Shown: positions 62,611-64,000 of the stretch, in pieces
Position numbering within the stretch: position 1 is the stretch's first letter
Layout of the letters: each line of letters starts with the position of its first letter
Source of the DNA: Rhea pennata
Taxonomy: Eukaryota; Chordata; Aves; Rheiformes; Rheidae
Direction: 5' to 3'
Assembly: GCF_028389875.1 (NCBI RefSeq)
Contig: NC_084664.1
Coordinates: 133,463,966-133,527,965 of the forward strand
DNA length: 64,000 nt
Notes under the pieces: generated by a model
Database searches by the model: none
What the model was told of the DNA's origin: nothing
The model's input: the letters and a program-made list of their open reading frames with translations, nothing else
Made by a program: the position numbers and the translations under genes

Positions 62611-64000
62611 TAACACAAAATTGCATATTTTTTTTTCAAAAGGATATTTCAGATCCTGTTTCTGGATATATTTTTGGCTTTAACTGGACTTTTATAAAAA
62701 GCTTCATAGCTGCTATCCACCAAATCAAAATATTGTATTCCTTAGACTTGTTTCTCTTCTAAAAGTTTTAATACAATTTTGCTTTCATTTATTTTAATAG
62801 ATATTGACTGACCCCTTTTAAATATATTGTGCAGACTTGGCATGAGCATTTTGATCAATTTATAAAACAGAGAAAACTAAAGTAAACAGAAATTCTAGAA
62901 ATGCTGGAATAGACTTTCCATAAGATACAACAATTTATTCCAGAAAAAAATTATCCTGCAAGAGAAAAATAAATCACTAACTTCTACTGGCACTTTTAAA
63001 GGAAATTTGTGACAAAGAAACACTGATGAGACAGAAGGACATAATGGTAAACATTACAGAATCACTACAGTCCAACTACGGAAAGAAGTGCCGGAAGGAA
63101 AATTCAAATCACTCAACATCAAAGCTGTTTATAGAAATAAGAATTTAGGCTGACTTTTAACTTTAATTTTTTTGCAATTAGCATTTTGTTGCAAAAAAAT
63201 GAAATTAAAACAAACTGTTGTTAAAAAAATTAAAAATATTAAAATGAAGTACAAAAACTGAATCAAATTATTTCTGATTGTCAGCTCTGAGACTCTTAAG
63301 ATTTCATTTTTTCAGCTGAAGATGGACTGAAAAATTCTCTCTTTTTCCTAGTGAGCATTAAAAATTGTAAAACTCTTCAGAAAATAAGTATTACAAAACT
63401 AAATAATGTAAATTTAAAAAAAATCTATTTTAATTCAATTTCTAGCTATTTCCATGAGAGTATCATCTGAATTTAGTGCTTTTGACTCCAACAGTATTTA
63501 CCAGTAAAATAGGGCACTGGACAAGACATGTATTTCAGGCAGTATAAACACATGGTGTCCACTTCGATTTCACAAGAAATATCACCAAACTCTGGCTGAA
63601 GATCTGTTTCAGATGACATCTGATTCTTGAAGCAAGTGAGGTTATATTTTAACTGCCATCTCCCTGTTAAACATCCTTGTATATTCTGAGCTGTTTTCTT
63701 GCCACTTCCCTTAGCTTTCAGTTTGCCTATATAGAATACTTGTGATTTTTGTGTTAGCTGTGGGGTCTTACAGGTCCTCCTAGTTTATCATGTTCTGCAA
63801 GCAGAATTGCCCTGTTAATGGCTCTGTTATTCTCCGTTACTGAGGGATCCAATGGACTAGAAAAGAATCAAGCAGCGTGATCATGCAGTACTTTTTGTCC
63901 GTCAGGTCATGCATCTGTCTCAACTTTGGAAACTACTGCCAGTTTTCTGAAGGGAACCTAGATACTTGCCATATAGCACATAACTTTCTTCTGCTGTGCC

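Larger units (their letters stand above)
51111..64000. other. Intergenic DNA, no gene recognised
   Basis: About 13 kb with two motif-rich candidate regulatory islands (52.6 and 62.2 kb), A tracts, a CT tract and old repeat scraps. The longest frame (138 codons, minus, 58140-58556) resembles no known family. Confidence 0.65.

Noticed and set aside
1..64000. CRISPR arrays, operons, rRNA genes, ribosome binding sites, phage or insertion sequences
   Set aside because: The window is vertebrate nuclear DNA with spliced genes and CR1 LINEs. No regularly spaced repeats or prokaryotic gene organisation are present.

Overview
This is a vertebrate genomic window, most likely from a bird. Two things show this. 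The only recognisable gene is a complete three-exon SNAI2 (Slug) on the + strand at about 11.8-15.35 kb. The recognisable interspersed repeats are CR1-type LINEs, which dominate avian and reptilian genomes, and some still carry the bird-style 3' end. Species cannot be fixed from the window. A crocodilian or turtle is less likely but not excluded.

Layout. 1-11.5 kb: AT-rich noncoding DNA with microsatellites, a MIR-like fragment, a CR1 tail remnant (about 6.6 kb), an isolated CpG-dense patch (about 6.85-7.0 kb) and long A and G tracts near 10.5-10.7 kb. 11.5-15.4 kb: SNAI2, with a CpG-rich promoter and first exon, two short upstream ORFs in the presumed leader, three coding exons that join exactly to 268 codons plus stop, two phase-1 introns, and a roughly 1 kb 3' UTR with poly(A) signals. 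15.4-64 kb: no further gene recognised. This stretch holds CR1 copies at 18.8-19.35, 26.9-27.1 and 37.15-37.46 kb, older CR1-like remnants at 38.6, 44.3, 49.2-51.1 and 60.1 kb, very old sauropsid-type repeats, a tRNA-derived SINE-like fragment at 26.65 kb, and several GC-rich or motif-dense islands that could be conserved regulatory elements.

Working model. SNAI2 encodes a SNAG-domain, five-zinc-finger repressor that binds E-boxes and drives epithelial-mesenchymal transition, including neural crest emigration. It typically lies in a gene-poor neighbourhood. The remaining 60 kb therefore looks like its regulatory hinterland plus repeat debris, with no second gene or operon-like system. The best-supported regulatory observations are the promoter motif cluster (E-box, SOX-like pair, inverted CCAAT boxes), the two upstream ORFs, and seed matches in the 3' UTR for microRNAs reported to target SNAI2. 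I found no convincing novel protein system. Enhancer suggestions rest on motif and base composition only and need cross-species alignment.
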